A DNA stretch of 64,000 nucleotides from Roseateles_E cavernae (GTDB taxonomy: Bacteria; Pseudomonadota; Gammaproteobacteria; Burkholderiales; Burkholderiaceae_C): the NCBI RefSeq assembly GCF_040187885.1, contig NZ_JBDPLH010000006.1, forward strand, positions 1 to 64,000, read 5' to 3'. The notes beneath the pieces are model-generated. The model worked only from the letters and a program-made list of their open reading frames with translations. It was not told where the DNA came from and searched no databases. Below are positions 39,820 through 49,475 of this stretch, in pieces; the stretch's first letter is position 1; each line of letters starts with the position of its first letter. Position numbers and translations under genes: made by a program.

Positions 39820-41127
39820 ATGTCCGGCTACTCAGACCCCGGCTTTGACACCCTGGCGCTACACGCCGGCGCCGCGCCCGACCCGAGCACCGGCGCACGC
39901 GTGACGCCGCTGCATCTGAGCACCTCCTTCGTGTTCGAGAACTCCGAGCACGCGGCGGCGCTGTTCAATATGGAGCGCGCCGGCCATGTCTACTCGCGCA
40001 TCTCGAACCCGACCACGGCCGTGTTCGAGGAGCGGGTCGCGGCACTCGAAGGCGGGGTCGGCGCGATCGCCACCGCCAGCGGCCAGGCGGCCCTGCATCT
40101 GGCCATCGCGACCTTGGCCGGCGCGGGCTCGCACATCGTCGCCTCCGCCGCGCTCTACGGCGGCTCGCACAATCTGCTGCACTACACGCTGGCGCGCTTC
40201 GGCATAGCCACCAGCTTCGTCAAGCCCGGCGACATCGACGCCTGGCGCGCCGCGATCCGGCCGAACACCAAGCTGCTGTTCGGCGAGACCCTGGGCAACC
40301 CCGGCATGGATGTGCTGGACATTCCGACCGTCGCGGCCATCGCCCACGAGGCCGGTCTGCCGCTCTTGGTCGACTCGACGCTGACCACGCCCTATCTGCT
40401 CAAGCCCTTCGAGCATGGTGCCGATCTGGTCTACCACTCGGCCACCAAATTCCTGTCGGGCCACGGCACGGTGGTTGGCGGCGTGCTGGTCGACGGCGGC
40501 AATTTCGACTGGGACGCCGCGCATGCCAAACATGGCCGCTTCCCTGAGCTGTGCGAGCCCTATGCCGGTTTCCACGGCATGGTGTTCGCCGAGGAAAGCA
40601 CGGTCGGTGCCTTTCTGCTGCGGGCGCGCCGCGAGGGCCTGCGCGACTTCGGCGCCTGCATGAGCCCGCACACCGCCTGGCTGATCCTGCAAGGCATCGA
40701 GACCCTGTCCTTGCGCATGCAGCGCCATGTGCAGAACGCGCAGCGGGTGGCCGAGTTCCTGGCCGGCCATGAACTGGTGGCGCGGGTCGGCTATCCGGGC
40801 TTGAGCAGCCACCCCGACCATGAGCTGGCACAGAAGCTATTGCCGCGCGGCTGCGGCTCGGTGTTCAGCTTCGATCTGAAGGGCAGCCGCGAGCAGGGCA
40901 AGCGCTTCATCGAGGCGCTGAAGATCTTCTCCCACCTGGCCAATGTCGGCGACTGCCGCTCGCTGGTCATCCACCCGGCCTCGACCACCCATTTCCGCAT
41001 GGACGATGCAGCGCTGGCCCAGGCCGGCATCACGCCCGGCACGATACGGCTGTCCATAGGCCTGGAAGATGCCGACGACCTGATCGACGACCTCAAGCGC
41101 GCGCTCAAGGCCGCCAGCAAAGCATGA
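39820..41127 (+). CDS. O-acetylhomoserine sulfhydrylase-like Cys/Met metabolism enzyme
   Basis: A 435-residue PLP enzyme of the Cys/Met metabolism family. The PLP lysine is K210 in HSATKFLSGHG; YSRISNPTT, ASGQAALH and the C-terminal HPASTTHFR and IRLSIGLED motifs agree best with O-acetylhomoserine aminocarboxypropyltransferases (MetY), which make homocysteine directly from sulfide. The start at 39820 has GGAG 5 bases upstream. It is coupled by ATGA to the downstream hydrolase. No SAM or SAH riboswitch was recognised in the 95-base upstream gap. Confidence 0.9.
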   Translation: MSGYSDPGFDTLALHAGAAPDPSTGARVTPLHLSTSFVFENSEHAAALFNMERAGHVYSRISNPTTAVFEERVAALEGGVGAIATASGQAALHLAIATLAGAGSHIVASAALYGGSHNLLHYTLARFGIATSFVKPGDIDAWRAAIRPNTKLLFGETLGNPGMDVLDIPTVAAIAHEAGLPLLVDSTLTTPYLLKPFEHGADLVYHSATKFLSGHGTVVGGVLVDGGNFDWDAAHAKHGRFPELCEPYAGFHGMVFAEESTVGAFLLRARREGLRDFGACMSPHTAWLILQGIETLSLRMQRHVQNAQRVAEFLAGHELVARVGYPGLSSHPDHELAQKLLPRGCGSVFSFDLKGSREQGKRFIEALKIFSHLANVGDCRSLVIHPASTTHFRMDDAALAQAGITPGTIRLSIGLEDADDLIDDLKRALKAASKA

Positions 41128-41930
41128 AGCTCACCGTCAACACCCACGAGGCCTATGCCTATGCCGGCGGCAAGCCTTTTGATGCCACCCTGCCCTGCGT
41201 CGTCTTCATCCATGGCGCGCTGAACGACCACAGCGTCTGGACCCTGCTGGCGCGCTGGTTCGCCCACCATGGCCACAGCGTGCTGGCGGTGGACCTGCCC
41301 GGCCACGGGCGCAGCGCCGGGCCGGCGCTGGCCGATGTCGAGGCGATGGCCGACTGGATCTGGGATCTGCTTGATGCCGCCGGCGTGCAGCGGGCCGCCC
41401 TGGTCGGCCACAGCATGGGCTCGCTGATCGCGCTGGAAGCGGCCGCGCGCCAGCCCGAACGCGCCAGCCATCTGGTGATGATGGCAACCGCCTATCCGAT
41501 GAAGGTCTCCGAGCTCTTGCTGACGACCGCGCGCGCGGCCCCGCTGAAAGCCATCCAGATGGTCAACAGCTTCTCCTTCGCCGGCCTGGCGGCCAAGCCC
41601 TCCTACCCCGGCCCCGGCGCCTGGCTGCAGGGCGGCGAGATCGCGCTGAAGCGGCGCATACAGGGGCGGCAAACGGGGGTCAATCTGTTCGCCCATGACT
41701 TCGGCGTCTGCGACCGCTATGCCGGTGGCCTGGAGGCGGCGGCACGGGTGAGCTGCCCGGCCAGCTTGCTGCTGGGCGAGCGCGACCAGATGACCTCGCC
41801 GAAGCAGACGGTCGGCCTGATCGAGGCGCTCAAGGCCAGCGTCCATCGCCTGCCGGCCGGTCATAGCCTGATGGCAGAAACGCCGGACCAGACCCTGGCG
41901 GCTTTGCGACAGGCGCTTGGGGTGGATTGA
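41124..41930 (+). CDS. Alpha/beta hydrolase
   Basis: A 268-residue alpha/beta-hydrolase with the nucleophile elbow GHSMGS (serine about residue 96), oxyanion FIHGALND, an acid in LGERDQMT and the histidine in PAGHSLMAE. The lid region is around residues 135-200. The substrate is unknown. Overlap with the upstream MetY-like gene (ATGA) implies a joint transcript, which is a known arrangement in relatives, but no biochemical link is clear. Confidence 0.85.
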   Translation: MKLTVNTHEAYAYAGGKPFDATLPCVVFIHGALNDHSVWTLLARWFAHHGHSVLAVDLPGHGRSAGPALADVEAMADWIWDLLDAAGVQRAALVGHSMGSLIALEAAARQPERASHLVMMATAYPMKVSELLLTTARAAPLKAIQMVNSFSFAGLAAKPSYPGPGAWLQGGEIALKRRIQGRQTGVNLFAHDFGVCDRYAGGLEAAARVSCPASLLLGERDQMTSPKQTVGLIEALKASVHRLPAGHSLMAETPDQTLAALRQALGVD

Positions 41931-41951
41931 CGGGTATCTTTTCACTCGGCA

Positions 41952-41970
41952 CCCGGCGACACTCGCCGGG
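41952..41970 (+). promoter_or_regulatory. Hairpin in the leader of the glutamate dehydrogenase gene
   Basis: CCCGGCGA and TCGCCGGG form a perfect 8-bp stem with a 3-base loop, midway between the hydrolase stop and the GTG start of the dehydrogenase. It has no U-tract. It could end the upstream transcript or protect the leader. Confidence 0.4.
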
Positions 41971-41996
41971 CTGAGCCAACTCGACAGGAGAGCACC

Positions 41997-44900
41997 GTGC
42001 CGAACGAGATCAAGCAAACCAGCTTGCGAAGCGAGCGCCTGGACGAGGTCTTCAAGCTGGTGCGTGCCAAGCTGCCACCCGAGCAGCGCGAGACGCTGGT
42101 GGATTTCGTGCGGAGCTATTTCGGCCAGGTCGACCCCGAGGAACTGGCCGAACGGCAGGTGGCCGATCTGTATGGCGCGGCGCTGTCGCACTGGAGCTTC
42201 GCCGGCAAGCGTGAAGCCGGCCGGGCGCGGGTGCGGGTGTTCAACCCGACGCTCGCCGAGCATGGCTGGCAGTCGACGCACACCATCATCGAGATCGTCA
42301 ACGACGACATGCCTTTTCTGGTCGACTCGGTGACGATGGAGGTCAACCGCAACGGCCTCACCCTCCACCTGATCATCCATCCGCTGCTGGCCGTCGAGCG
42401 CACCGCCGACGGCCTGCTGCGCGGCCTGGCGGACGGCGGAGGCACGCGGGAGTCCTTCATCCATGTCGAGGTCGACCGCATCCCCGAGCCGGCGCGACTG
42501 GAGGCCCTGGCTGCGGACATCGGCCGCGTGCTCGGCGATGTGCGCCTGGCGGTGAGCGACTGGCGGGCGACACGCCAGCGCATGCTCGACATCATCGAGG
42601 CGCAAAGCACGCAAGCCTCGCCGCTGGCGGCCGAGGAACTGGCCGAGGGCCAGGCCTTTCTGCACTGGCTGGCCGACAACCATTTCACCTTCCTCGGCTA
42701 CCGCCGGCATGAGCTGTGCGTGGTCGACGGGCAGGACCGCCTGAACGTGGTGAGCGATTCCGCGCTGGGCATCCTGCGCGATGTGAACGCGCTCGATGCG
42801 GTGGCCTCTTTTGCGGCCCTGCCTCCCGAGGTGCGCGCCCATGTGCGCCGGCCCGAGCTGCTGGTGGTGACGAAATCGACCGCTCGCTCCACCGTGCACC
42901 GGCCCGGCTATCTCGACTATGTGGCGGTCAAGCGTTTCGCCGCCGACGGCACGGTCTGCGGCGAGGACCGCTTTCTGGGCCTGTTCACCTCGACCGCCTA
43001 CAGCGCCAATCCGGCCGATATCCCGCTGCTGCGGCGCAAGGTCGCCGATGTCGTGACCCGGGCCGGTCTGGCGCCCGGCAGCCACGCCGGCAAGGCGCTG
43101 ATCAACATCCTCGAAACCTATCCGCGCGACGAGCTGTTCCAGATCGGCGCCGACGACTTGCTGCAGACGGCCATGGGCATCCTGCACCTGGGCGAGCGTC
43201 AGCGCTTCCGCCTGTTCGTGCGGCGCGACCCCTTCGAGCGCTTTCTGTCCTGCCTGATCTACGCGCCGCGCGAGCACTACACGACCGAGTTGCGCCAGAA
43301 GTGGCAGGCCATCCTGGTGCAGGCCTTCCAGGGCGGCGGCTCCGAGTTCAATGTGCATCTGTCCGAGTCGGTGCTGGCGCGCATCCAGATCACGGTGCGC
43401 ACCCAGCCCGGCCAGATCCCCGCCTTCGATGTGCGCGAGCTGGAGGCCCGTCTGGTCGCGGCCGCGCGGCGCTGGGATGACGATTTGCAGGCCGCGCTGA
43501 TCGAGGCCTTTGGCGAGGCCCGCGGCGTGCAGCTGCTGCGCCAGTTTGGCGGCGCCTTTCCGGCCGGCTACCGCGAGGAGTTCGCGGCCCGGGCCGCCGT
43601 GCCCGATGTCGAGCTGATGAGCCGGCTCAGCGAGGCCGAGCCGCTGGGTATGAGCTTGTACCGCCGGCTCGAGGCCGCGCCGGGCAGCCTGCGCTTCAAG
43701 CTGATGCGCCAGGGCGAGCCGCTGATCCTGTCGGCCAGCCTGCCGATGCTGGAGCATATGGGCATGACGGTGCTGGACGAACACCCCTACCGCATCACGC
43801 CGCAGGGTTCGGAGGCGGTCTGGATCCACGACTTCGGCCTGGTGAGCAGCGTTGCCGGCGGCGAACCCGAGGTCGACAGCCTGCGCAAGGTGTTCGAGCC
43901 GGCCTTCGCCGCCGTGCTGCGCGGCGAGGTCGAGAACGACGACTTCAACCGCCTGGTCGTCGCGGCGCAGCTGCCGGCCGAACAGATCGTCGTGCTGCGC
44001 GCCTATGCCAAGTACATGCGGCAGATCGGTTTCGTGCTGTCGCAGAGCTTTATCGAGAGCAGCCTGGTGGCCCATGCCGAGATCGCCCGCCAGCTGGTCC
44101 GGCTGTTCCTGCTGCGCTTCGATCCCGATGGGGAGGCCGATGCCGATGCGCTCGCGAGCCAGGCTGCGGCGATCGAGACCGCGCTGGAGCGGGTCGACAA
44201 TCTGTCGGAGGACCGGGTGCTGCGCCAGTACCTGGCGCTGATACAGGCCACCACCCGCACGAACTTCTGGCGCCGGGATGCTGCCGGACGGCCGCGCGGC
44301 TTTGTCTCGTTCAAGTTCGATTCGTCCAAGGTGCCGGGTCTGCCGGCGCCCAAGCCGATGTTCGAGATCTTTGTCTATTCGCCACGCTTCGAGGGCGTGC
44401 ATCTGCGCGGCGGCCGGGTCGCGCGCGGCGGGCTGCGCTGGTCCGATCGACCGGAGGACTTCCGCACCGAGGTGCTGGGCCTGGTGAAGGCGCAGATGGT
44501 GAAGAACACCGTCATCGTGCCGGTCGGCTCGAAAGGCGGCTTCGTGCTGAAGAAGGCACCGCCGGCCAGCGACCGCGAGGCCTTCATGAAGGAAGGCGTG
44601 GCCAGCTACCAGGACTATCTGCGCGGCCTGCTCGACATCACCGACAACCGCGTCGGCGACGCGATCGTGCCGCCGCCCCGGGTGCGCCGCCACGACGCGG
44701 ACGATCCCTATCTGGTGGTCGCCGCCGACAAGGGCACGGCCACCTTCTCCGACTACGCCAACGGCATCAGCAAGGAGTACGGCTTCTGGCTCGGCGACGC
44801 CTTTGCGTCCGGCGGCTCGGTCGGCTATGACCACAAGGCCATGGGCATCACGGCACGCGGTGCCTGGGAGTCGGTCAAGCGCCATTTCCGCGAGATGGGG

Positions 44901-46811
44901 CGGGACACGCAGAACAGCGCACTGACGGTGGTCGGCATCGGCGACATGTCCGGCGATGTGTTCGGCAACGGCATGCTGCTGTCGCGCCATATCCGGCTGC
45001 TGGCAGCCTTCGACCATCGCCACATCTTTCTCGACCCGCAGCCCGATGCCGAGGCTTCTTTTGTCGAGCGGGAGCGGCTGTTTCAGCTGCCGCGTTCCTC
45101 CTGGGCCGACTACGACGCCCGCCTGATCTCGGCCGGCGGCGGCGTGCATGCGCGCTCGGCCAAGTCCATCGCGCTGACGCCCGAGGTCAAGCAGGTGCTG
45201 GGCCTCGGTGTCGATACGCTGACGCCGACCGAGCTGGTCCACGCGATCCTGAAGGCACCGGTCGACCTGATCTACAACGGCGGCATCGGCACCTATGTGA
45301 AGGCCGCGCGCGAAAACCACGCCCAGGTCGGTGACCGCGCCAACGACGGCCTGCGCGTCAACGGCGGCGAGCTGCGCTGCAAGGTCTTTGCCGAGGGTGG
45401 CAATCTGGGCTGCACCCAGCTGGGCCGCATCGAGTACGCCTTGGCCGGCGGGCGCATCAATACCGACGCCATCGACAACTCGGCCGGCGTCGACACCTCG
45501 GACCACGAGGTCAATATCAAGATCCTGCTGGGCCTGGCCGGCAGCGACGGCGAGCTGACCGAGAAGCAGCGCAACAGCCTGCTGCCCGAGATGACCGGCG
45601 ACGTGGCCGCGCTGGTCTTGCGCGACAACATCTTCCAGACCCAGGTGCTGTCGGTGACCGGCCGCATTGCGCCGCAGCTGATGGATGCGCAGACCCGCTT
45701 CATGCAGTTTCTCGAGAAGAGCGGGCGGCTGGATCGCGGGATCGAGTTCCTGCCGAGCGACGAAGAGATCGCCGAGCGGCGCGGCAAGGGCCAGGGCTTG
45801 ACCAACCCCGAGCGCGCGGTGCTCCTGGCCTATAGCAAGATCTGGCTGTTCGACGAGTTGCTGGACTCGAGCCTGCCGGACGACCCCTGGGTGTCGACCG
45901 CGCTGGTGCGCTACTTCCCGGCGCTCTTGCAGCAGCGCTTCAGCGCCTATATGCAGCGCCATCCGCTCAAGCGCGAGATCATCGCCACCCATGTGACCAA
46001 CAGCATGATCAACCGCGTCGGCAGCACCTTTGTGCACCGCCTGCTCGAAACCACCGGCGCGCGAGCCTTCGAGATCGTGCGCGCCTATCTGCTGAGCCGC
46101 GAGATTTTCGGCATGGTGAGTCTGTGGCAGAGCATCGAGTCGCTCGACAACCAGGTGGCCGACGAGCTGCAGTCGCAGATGCTGATCGACACCAGCCGCC
46201 AGCTCGAGCACGGCACCAAGTGGTTTCTGCGCTCTCGCCGCCTGGTCGACGATATGGACGCCACGATCGAACATTTCAGCGCCAACGTCGAGAAGCTCGG
46301 CGCCCGCCTGCCGCAGCTGCTGGATGCCGAGGAGCGGGCCCGGGTCGATGCCGCGGCGGCCCACTATGTGGCCGGTGGCGTGCCGGCCGAGCTGGCCGAG
46401 CGTGTCGTCAGCTTCGGCACGCTGTATTCGACGCTGGACATTGCCGAGATTGCCGGCAACGCACGCTGGCCGGTGGAACTGGTGGCCGCCATCTATTTCG
46501 ATCTGGCCAACCGTCTGGGCCTGCCCTGGCTGCGCGACAAGATCGCCGCCCTGCCCGGCGATCAGCATTGGCAGATGCTGGCCAAGGGTGCGATGCTGGA
46601 CGATCTGTGGGGCCTGCAGCGTGCCATCACCGCCACGGTGCTGGCCGGCGGCGAGGTCGAATCGCCGGAAGCCTTGCTCGAGACCTGGCAGGCCGGCAAT
46701 GGCCGGGCGATCGAGCGCGCCGAGCAACTGCTTGACGAACTGCGCACGGTGCCGGCGCCCGACGCGGCAATGCTGGCGGTGGCCCTGCGGGAGCTGCGCA
46801 GCCTGGGCTAG
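41997..46811 (+). CDS. gdhB: NAD-specific glutamate dehydrogenase (large, 180 kDa type)
   Basis: A 1604-residue enzyme of the L-180 class. It oxidises glutamate to 2-oxoglutarate and ammonia with NAD, a catabolic reaction. The N-terminal 700 residues include ACT-like regulatory modules. The catalytic region begins near residue 805 with GGLRWSDRPEDFRTEV and KAQMVKNTVIVPVGSKGGF, and the Rossmann NAD domain carries VGIGDMSGDVFGNGML near residue 980. A long helical C-terminal domain follows. Start is GTG at 41997, with AGGAG 6 bases upstream. Such enzymes are usually allosterically controlled. It stands alone as a transcription unit. Confidence 0.95.
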   Translation: MPNEIKQTSLRSERLDEVFKLVRAKLPPEQRETLVDFVRSYFGQVDPEELAERQVADLYGAALSHWSFAGKREAGRARVRVFNPTLAEHGWQSTHTIIEIVNDDMPFLVDSVTMEVNRNGLTLHLIIHPLLAVERTADGLLRGLADGGGTRESFIHVEVDRIPEPARLEALAADIGRVLGDVRLAVSDWRATRQRMLDIIEAQSTQASPLAAEELAEGQAFLHWLADNHFTFLGYRRHELCVVDGQDRLNVVSDSALGILRDVNALDAVASFAALPPEVRAHVRRPELLVVTKSTARSTVHRPGYLDYVAVKRFAADGTVCGEDRFLGLFTSTAYSANPADIPLLRRKVADVVTRAGLAPGSHAGKALINILETYPRDELFQIGADDLLQTAMGILHLGERQRFRLFVRRDPFERFLSCLIYAPREHYTTELRQKWQAILVQAFQGGGSEFNVHLSESVLARIQITVRTQPGQIPAFDVRELEARLVAAARRWDDDLQAALIEAFGEARGVQLLRQFGGAFPAGYREEFAARAAVPDVELMSRLSEAEPLGMSLYRRLEAAPGSLRFKLMRQGEPLILSASLPMLEHMGMTVLDEHPYRITPQGSEAVWIHDFGLVSSVAGGEPEVDSLRKVFEPAFAAVLRGEVENDDFNRLVVAAQLPAEQIVVLRAYAKYMRQIGFVLSQSFIESSLVAHAEIARQLVRLFLLRFDPDGEADADALASQAAAIETALERVDNLSEDRVLRQYLALIQATTRTNFWRRDAAGRPRGFVSFKFDSSKVPGLPAPKPMFEIFVYSPRFEGVHLRGGRVARGGLRWSDRPEDFRTEVLGLVKAQMVKNTVIVPVGSKGGFVLKKAPPASDREAFMKEGVASYQDYLRGLLDITDNRVGDAIVPPPRVRRHDADDPYLVVAADKGTATFSDYANGISKEYGFWLGDAFASGGSVGYDHKAMGITARGAWESVKRHFREMGRDTQNSALTVVGIGDMSGDVFGNGMLLSRHIRLLAAFDHRHIFLDPQPDAEASFVERERLFQLPRSSWADYDARLISAGGGVHARSAKSIALTPEVKQVLGLGVDTLTPTELVHAILKAPVDLIYNGGIGTYVKAARENHAQVGDRANDGLRVNGGELRCKVFAEGGNLGCTQLGRIEYALAGGRINTDAIDNSAGVDTSDHEVNIKILLGLAGSDGELTEKQRNSLLPEMTGDVAALVLRDNIFQTQVLSVTGRIAPQLMDAQTRFMQFLEKSGRLDRGIEFLPSDEEIAERRGKGQGLTNPERAVLLAYSKIWLFDELLDSSLPDDPWVSTALVRYFPALLQQRFSAYMQRHPLKREIIATHVTNSMINRVGSTFVHRLLETTGARAFEIVRAYLLSREIFGMVSLWQSIESLDNQVADELQSQMLIDTSRQLEHGTKWFLRSRRLVDDMDATIEHFSANVEKLGARLPQLLDAEERARVDAAAAHYVAGGVPAELAERVVSFGTLYSTLDIAEIAGNARWPVELVAAIYFDLANRLGLPWLRDKIAALPGDQHWQMLAKGAMLDDLWGLQRAITATVLAGGEVESPEALLETWQAGNGRAIERAEQLLDELRTVPAPDAAMLAVALRELRSLG

Positions 46812-46903
46812 GCCAGGAGACCCGATGGATGGGCTTTCACCAATGGCGACGATACGCCCCCAGGCATTGAATGCAGGCATCCGATGAACAAGCGCCAACC
46901 GCC

Positions 46904-47224
46904 ATGAGCAGCACCGACAGCGTCAAGAGCATCCGCAGCTTCGCCGAGTTCTACCCCTTCTACCTGGGCGAACACAGCAACCGGACCTGCCGGCGCCTGC
47001 ACTTCGTCGGCTCGACGCTGAGCCTGCTGTGCCTGGCCGCCGCGCTCTACACCGGCCAGTGGCGCTTTGCGCTGCTCGCGCTGCTGTGCGGCTATGGCTT
47101 CGCCTGGATCGGCCACTTCGGTTTCGAGAAGAACCGCCCGGCGTCGTTCAAGCGCCCGCTCTACAGCTTGATGGGCGACTGGGTGATGTACAAGGACATC
47201 TGGACCGGGCGCATCAAGTTCTGA
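46904..47224 (+). CDS. DUF962 (Mpo1-like) membrane protein
   Basis: A 106-residue protein with the family signature FYPFYLGEHSNRTCRRLHFVGS, two central hydrophobic helices and the second histidine motif GHFGFEKNRPASFKRPLYSLMGDWVMY. The fungal homologue Mpo1 is an iron(II) dioxygenase that alpha-oxidises 2-hydroxy fatty acids, and the conserved histidines (H24, H33, H72) fit. Bacterial function is unproven. A start at 46871 (11 residues longer) cannot be excluded, since neither start has a strong ribosome-binding site. Confidence 0.82.
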   Translation: MSSTDSVKSIRSFAEFYPFYLGEHSNRTCRRLHFVGSTLSLLCLAAALYTGQWRFALLALLCGYGFAWIGHFGFEKNRPASFKRPLYSLMGDWVMYKDIWTGRIKF

Positions 47225-48178
47225 TCAGGCGGCCAGCAGCGGCCGCAGATTGCTCAGCATGTCCTGCGCCATCTGGCTCAGCTCGTAGTCGAGCTGCCAG
47301 CCCCAGTCGGCCCGCGCCGCGCTGTCGTCGATGCGCTGCGGCCAGCTGGCGGCGATCGCCTGGCGGAAGTCCGGTGCGTAACTGATCTCGAAGCCGGGGA
47401 TGTGCTTGCGGATCTCGGCGGCGATCTCGCGCGGCGTGAAGCTGACGCCGGCCAGGTTGTAGCTGCCACGCTGCTTGATCTGCTCGGCCGGCGCCTCCAT
47501 CAGCTCGATGGTGGCGCGCAGCGCGTCGGGCATATACATCATCGGCAAGGCCTGGGCCTCTTCGAGGAAGCAGCTGTAGCGGCCGGTCTTCAGCGCGGCG
47601 TGGAAGATGTCGATCGCATAGTCGGTGGTGCCGCCGCCGGGCGGGGTCTTCCAGCTGATCAGGCCCGGATAGCGCAGGCTGCGCACATCGACGCCGTGCT
47701 TGGCGTGGTACCAGGCGCACCAGCGCTCGCCGGCCAGCTTGGAGATGCCGTAGATGGTGGTCGGGTCCATCACGCAAGTCTGCGGTGTGTCCAGGGCCGG
47801 CGTGTTCGGGCCGAAGGCGGCGATCGAGCTGGGCCAGAAGATCTTGTCGAGCTTCTGCACCCGCGCCAGCTCCAGCACATTCAGCAGGCCCTTCATATTC
47901 AGGTCCCAGGCCCACATCGGGTGCTGCTCGCCGGTGGCCGACAGCGCGGCGGCCAGGTGGTAGATCTGGCTCACGCCATGGCGCTTGACCACGGCCGCCA
48001 GCGCGGCGGCGTCGGTGACGTCCAGCATCTCGTGGGTCAGCGCCGGCACCCGGCCCTCGGGCGCCAGATCACTGGTGATGACGGCGGTGTTGCCATGGCG
48101 CAGCGCCAGTTCCTGGGCCAGCTCGGTGCCGATCTGGCCGTTGGCGCCGATGATCAGAATCTTTGTTGTCATGCTCAT
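47225..48178 (-). CDS. NAD-dependent L-threonine 3-dehydrogenase (SDR/epimerase type)
   Basis: A 317-residue extended SDR. The Rossmann motif is GANGQIGTEL (residues 12-21) and the catalytic tyrosine-lysine pair lies in YGISKLAGE (about 143-151). Sequences such as WPSSIAAFGPNTP and YPGLISWKTPPGGGTTDYAI are characteristic of the short-chain threonine dehydrogenase group (unrelated to the zinc Tdh of E. coli). It makes 2-amino-3-oxobutyrate, the substrate of Kbl encoded immediately upstream. Start and kbl stop share one base. It ends flush against DUF962. Confidence 0.9.
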   Translation of the reverse strand: MSMTTKILIIGANGQIGTELAQELALRHGNTAVITSDLAPEGRVPALTHEMLDVTDAAALAAVVKRHGVSQIYHLAAALSATGEQHPMWAWDLNMKGLLNVLELARVQKLDKIFWPSSIAAFGPNTPALDTPQTCVMDPTTIYGISKLAGERWCAWYHAKHGVDVRSLRYPGLISWKTPPGGGTTDYAIDIFHAALKTGRYSCFLEEAQALPMMYMPDALRATIELMEAPAEQIKQRGSYNLAGVSFTPREIAAEIRKHIPGFEISYAPDFRQAIAASWPQRIDDSAARADWGWQLDYELSQMAQDMLSNLRPLLAA

Positions 48179-49383
48179 CAGCCCTTGATCAGACCCAGCT
48201 CGCGACCGGCTTGTGTGAAGGCGGCCACCGCTTTTTCCAGATGCTCGCGCTCGTGCACGGCCGAGATCTGCACGCGGATGCGGGCCTGGCCCTTGGGCAC
48301 GACCGGGAAGAAGAAGCCCACCGCGTAGATGCCCAGCTCCAGGATGCGGGCGCTGAGTTTTTGCGCCAGCACCGCGTCGTGGACCATGATGGGCACGATG
48401 GGGTGGCTGCCGGGCTTGATTTCGAAGCCGGCCGCCTGGATCGCCTCGCGGAAGTAGGCGGTATTGGCCTCCAGCTTGTCGCGCAGCGCGGTCGAGCCCT
48501 CCAGCAGATCCAGCACCGCCAGCGAGGCGCCGACGATGGACGGCGCCACGGTGTTGGAGAACAGATAGGGGCGCGAGCGCTGGCGCAAGAGTTCGATCAC
48601 CTCCTTGCGGCCGGTCGTGAAACCGCCCGAGGCGCCGCCCAGGGCCTTGCCCAGCGTGCCGGTGATGATGTCGACCTGGCCGAAGACATCGCGATACTCA
48701 TGCGTGCCGCGGCCGGTCTTGCCGAGAAAGCCGCTGGCATGGCACTCGTCGATGCCCAGCAGCGCGCCGAAACGGTCGGTGATCGCGCGGATCTTGTCGA
48801 GCTGGGCGATGGTGCCGTCCATCGAGAACACGCCGTCGGTGAACACCAGCGTGAAGCGCGCGCCGGCCGCCTTGGCCTCTTCGAGCTTGGCCTCCAGATC
48901 GGCCATATCGTTGTGCTTGTAGCGATAGCGCCTGGCCTTGCACAGGCGGATGCCGTCGATGATGGAGGCGTGGTTCAGCTCGTCGCTGATGATGGCGTCC
49001 TGCTCGCCCAGCAGCGGCTCGAACAGACCGCCGTTGGCGTCGAACGCGGCCGCGTAGAGGATGGTGTCCTCGGTGCCGAGGAACTTGGCCAGCCGGGCTT
49101 CGAGGGTCTTGTGGATGTCCTGCGTGCCGCAGATGAAACGCACCGAGGACAGGCCGTAGCCGTGGGTTCGCAGCGCCTCATGCGCGGACTCGATGACGGC
49201 CGGATGCGAGGACAGGCCCAGATAGTTGTTGGCGCAGAGATTGATCACCTTGCGGCCATCGGCGGTCTGCACCACCGCGCCCTGCGGCGTCGTGATGATG
49301 CGCTCGCTCTTGTAGAGCCCGGCCTCGCGGATGCCGGCCAGCTCGGCCCGCAGATGGGCGTAGAAATCGTCGCGTGTGCTCAT
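48178..49383 (-). CDS. kbl: Glycine C-acetyltransferase (2-amino-3-ketobutyrate CoA ligase)
   Basis: A 401-residue alpha-oxoamine synthase that splits 2-amino-3-ketobutyrate with CoA into glycine and acetyl-CoA. The PLP lysine is in TGTLGKALGGASGG; NLCANNYLGLSSHP, SVRFICGTQDIHK and DECHASGFLG are family signatures. The ATG at 49383 has AGGAG 7 bases upstream; the frame also opens at 49404 but without support. It is the first gene of the kbl-tdh operon for threonine breakdown and lies downstream of a good promoter with an embedded palindrome, divergent from a regulator. Confidence 0.95.
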   Translation of the reverse strand: MSTRDDFYAHLRAELAGIREAGLYKSERIITTPQGAVVQTADGRKVINLCANNYLGLSSHPAVIESAHEALRTHGYGLSSVRFICGTQDIHKTLEARLAKFLGTEDTILYAAAFDANGGLFEPLLGEQDAIISDELNHASIIDGIRLCKARRYRYKHNDMADLEAKLEEAKAAGARFTLVFTDGVFSMDGTIAQLDKIRAITDRFGALLGIDECHASGFLGKTGRGTHEYRDVFGQVDIITGTLGKALGGASGGFTTGRKEVIELLRQRSRPYLFSNTVAPSIVGASLAVLDLLEGSTALRDKLEANTAYFREAIQAAGFEIKPGSHPIVPIMVHDAVLAQKLSARILELGIYAVGFFFPVVPKGQARIRVQISAVHEREHLEKAVAAFTQAGRELGLIKG

Positions 49384-49423
49384 CAAAGCTCTCCTGGTGC
49401 ACAATCCACTAAACAGAACACAG

Positions 49424-49437
49424 TTCGATATATCGAA
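49424..49437. promoter_or_regulatory. Perfect 14-base palindrome, likely regulator operator
   Basis: TTCGATATATCGAA is a perfect dyad in the 95-base gap between kbl and the XRE-cupin gene. It lies just downstream of the predicted kbl transcription start, where a bound protein would block elongation or promoter escape. The AT-rich core stands out strongly against the GC-rich surroundings. Confidence 0.65.
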
Positions 49438-49446
49438 TTGTTGTGC

Positions 49447-49475
49447 AGTATCTGAGATTAGCTTTTCAAGGTCAA
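49447..49475 (-). promoter_or_regulatory. Candidate kbl-tdh promoter
   Basis: On the minus strand TTGACC (49475-49470), a 17-base spacer and GATACT (49452-49447) resemble a sigma-70 promoter. Transcription would start near 49440, directly before the palindrome at 49424-49437, and run into kbl. Confidence 0.5.

Noticed and set aside
40791..46898. A 2035-codon open frame on the minus strand opposite the glutamate dehydrogenase gene
   Set aside because: It is a shadow of GC-rich coding sequence on the other strand. The plus-strand protein is a clear family member, and the shadow has no recognisable domains, being rich in His, Gln, Ala and Arg as such artefacts usually are.
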